Shown here: one piece after another, positions 63,865 to 64,000 of the stretch
Layout: every line of letters starts with the position of its first letter
Position numbering within the stretch: position 1 is the stretch's first letter
The notes under the pieces: model-generated
What the model saw: only the letters and a program-made list of their open reading frames with translations
Database searches by the model: none
What the model was told of the DNA's origin: nothing
Program-made: the position numbers and the translations under genes
Origin: G958295645 sp965242735
Lineage (GTDB): Bacteria; Gemmatimonadota; Gemmatimonadetes; Longimicrobiales; Gaopeijiaceae
Direction: 5' to 3'
NCBI GenBank assembly: GCA_965242735.1
Contig: OZ251497.1
Span: 310,001 to 374,000, forward strand
Length of the DNA stretch: 64,000 nt

Positions 63865-64000
63865 ATGGGACCGGCCGCTGGCGAATGCATCCGGGCGCAT
63901 GTGGCGCCCCGGACCGGGCGCGCAAGATCGCCCCGCGTCCGCGCCGCGCGCCTTCTCTTCTCGACGCTCCTTCTCGCAACGCTCGCGCCTCGTTTCGCGG
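63865..64000 (+). CDS. possible start of a secreted protein, cut by window edge
   Basis: From an ATG at 63865 (or a GTG at 63901) the frame encodes an arginine-rich segment followed by LLFSTLLLATLAPRFA, which looks like a signal peptide. The rest is beyond the window. No family can be named. Confidence 0.3.
   Translation, partial: MGPAAGECIRAHVAPRTGRARSPRVRAARLLFSTLLLATLAPRFA

Noticed and set aside
1..64000. tRNA, rRNA or riboswitch genes
   Set aside because: Intergenic regions were read for cloverleaf or known leader patterns and none could be supported by eye. A covariance-model scan would be decisive.

Overview
The window is a 64 kb piece of a high-GC bacterial chromosome. It carries many secreted six-bladed beta-propeller proteins, small lipoproteins, Tat-exported redox and epimerase-type proteins, a DUF1028 protein, a PhoX-like protein and Rpn-type nucleases. 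Together these suggest Gemmatimonadota, possibly a host-associated or marine lineage. This is inference from gene content: there is no rRNA or marker set to settle it. No rRNA or tRNA gene was seen.

Layout. 1-9 kb: metabolic genes (PLP decarboxylase cut by the window edge, desaturase, M81 peptidase, dicarboxylate symporter, Gfo/Idh/MocA oxidoreductase) interrupted by an AT-richer two-gene cassette at 6.0-7.2 kb that ends in a HEPN-type R-N-x3-H motif. 9-12.7 kb: a DUF1028 gene, a GPP34 gene, a broken second copy of the DUF1028 3' end, and an AT-rich ATPase plus PIN-nuclease pair. 13-25.6 kb: a defence island made of a large SNF2 helicase with an N-terminal HTH, a DUF1156 adenine methyltransferase and a DUF499 ATPase (Hma-like: helicase, methylase, ATPase). 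A complete AT-rich Kiwa pair (kwaA-kwaB) sits between the helicase and the methylase, and a 20-base poly-C run sits between methylase and ATPase. 25.7-34 kb: two Rpn-type nuclease genes, a Tat-exported epimerase, PDZ and propeller proteins and a PhoX-like protein. Ahead of the last lies an exact 42-bp-period palindrome array.

34-45 kb holds housekeeping genes on the minus strand: DsbA, VKOR and a small protein in overlapping order; gyrA followed by a threonine-dehydratase-like gene; and an overlapping eamA-uvrA-glycosyltransferase operon. gyrA and uvrA both carry in-frame low-complexity repeats. 45-49 kb holds tandem paralogous secreted or lipoprotein genes and a propeller. 49-57 kb is a second accessory region: a radical SAM gene with an AT-rich methyltransferase-like partner, a fused serine hydrolase/VanX-type peptidase, and an apparently decaying trio of AAA ATPase, AlbA/Schlafen ATP-binding protein and ParA with a large internal deletion.

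57-64 kb: a Dph6-like ATP pyrophosphatase, an array of nine 19-bp repeats that ends at the start codon of an AbrB/PIN toxin-antitoxin pair, a secreted zincin-like lipoprotein, a tandem pair of small lipoproteins whose leader regions are also duplicated, and a PQQ-type sugar dehydrogenase. Most defence genes are visibly richer in A and T than their neighbours and lie in tight or overlapping pairs, consistent with repeated horizontal gain.
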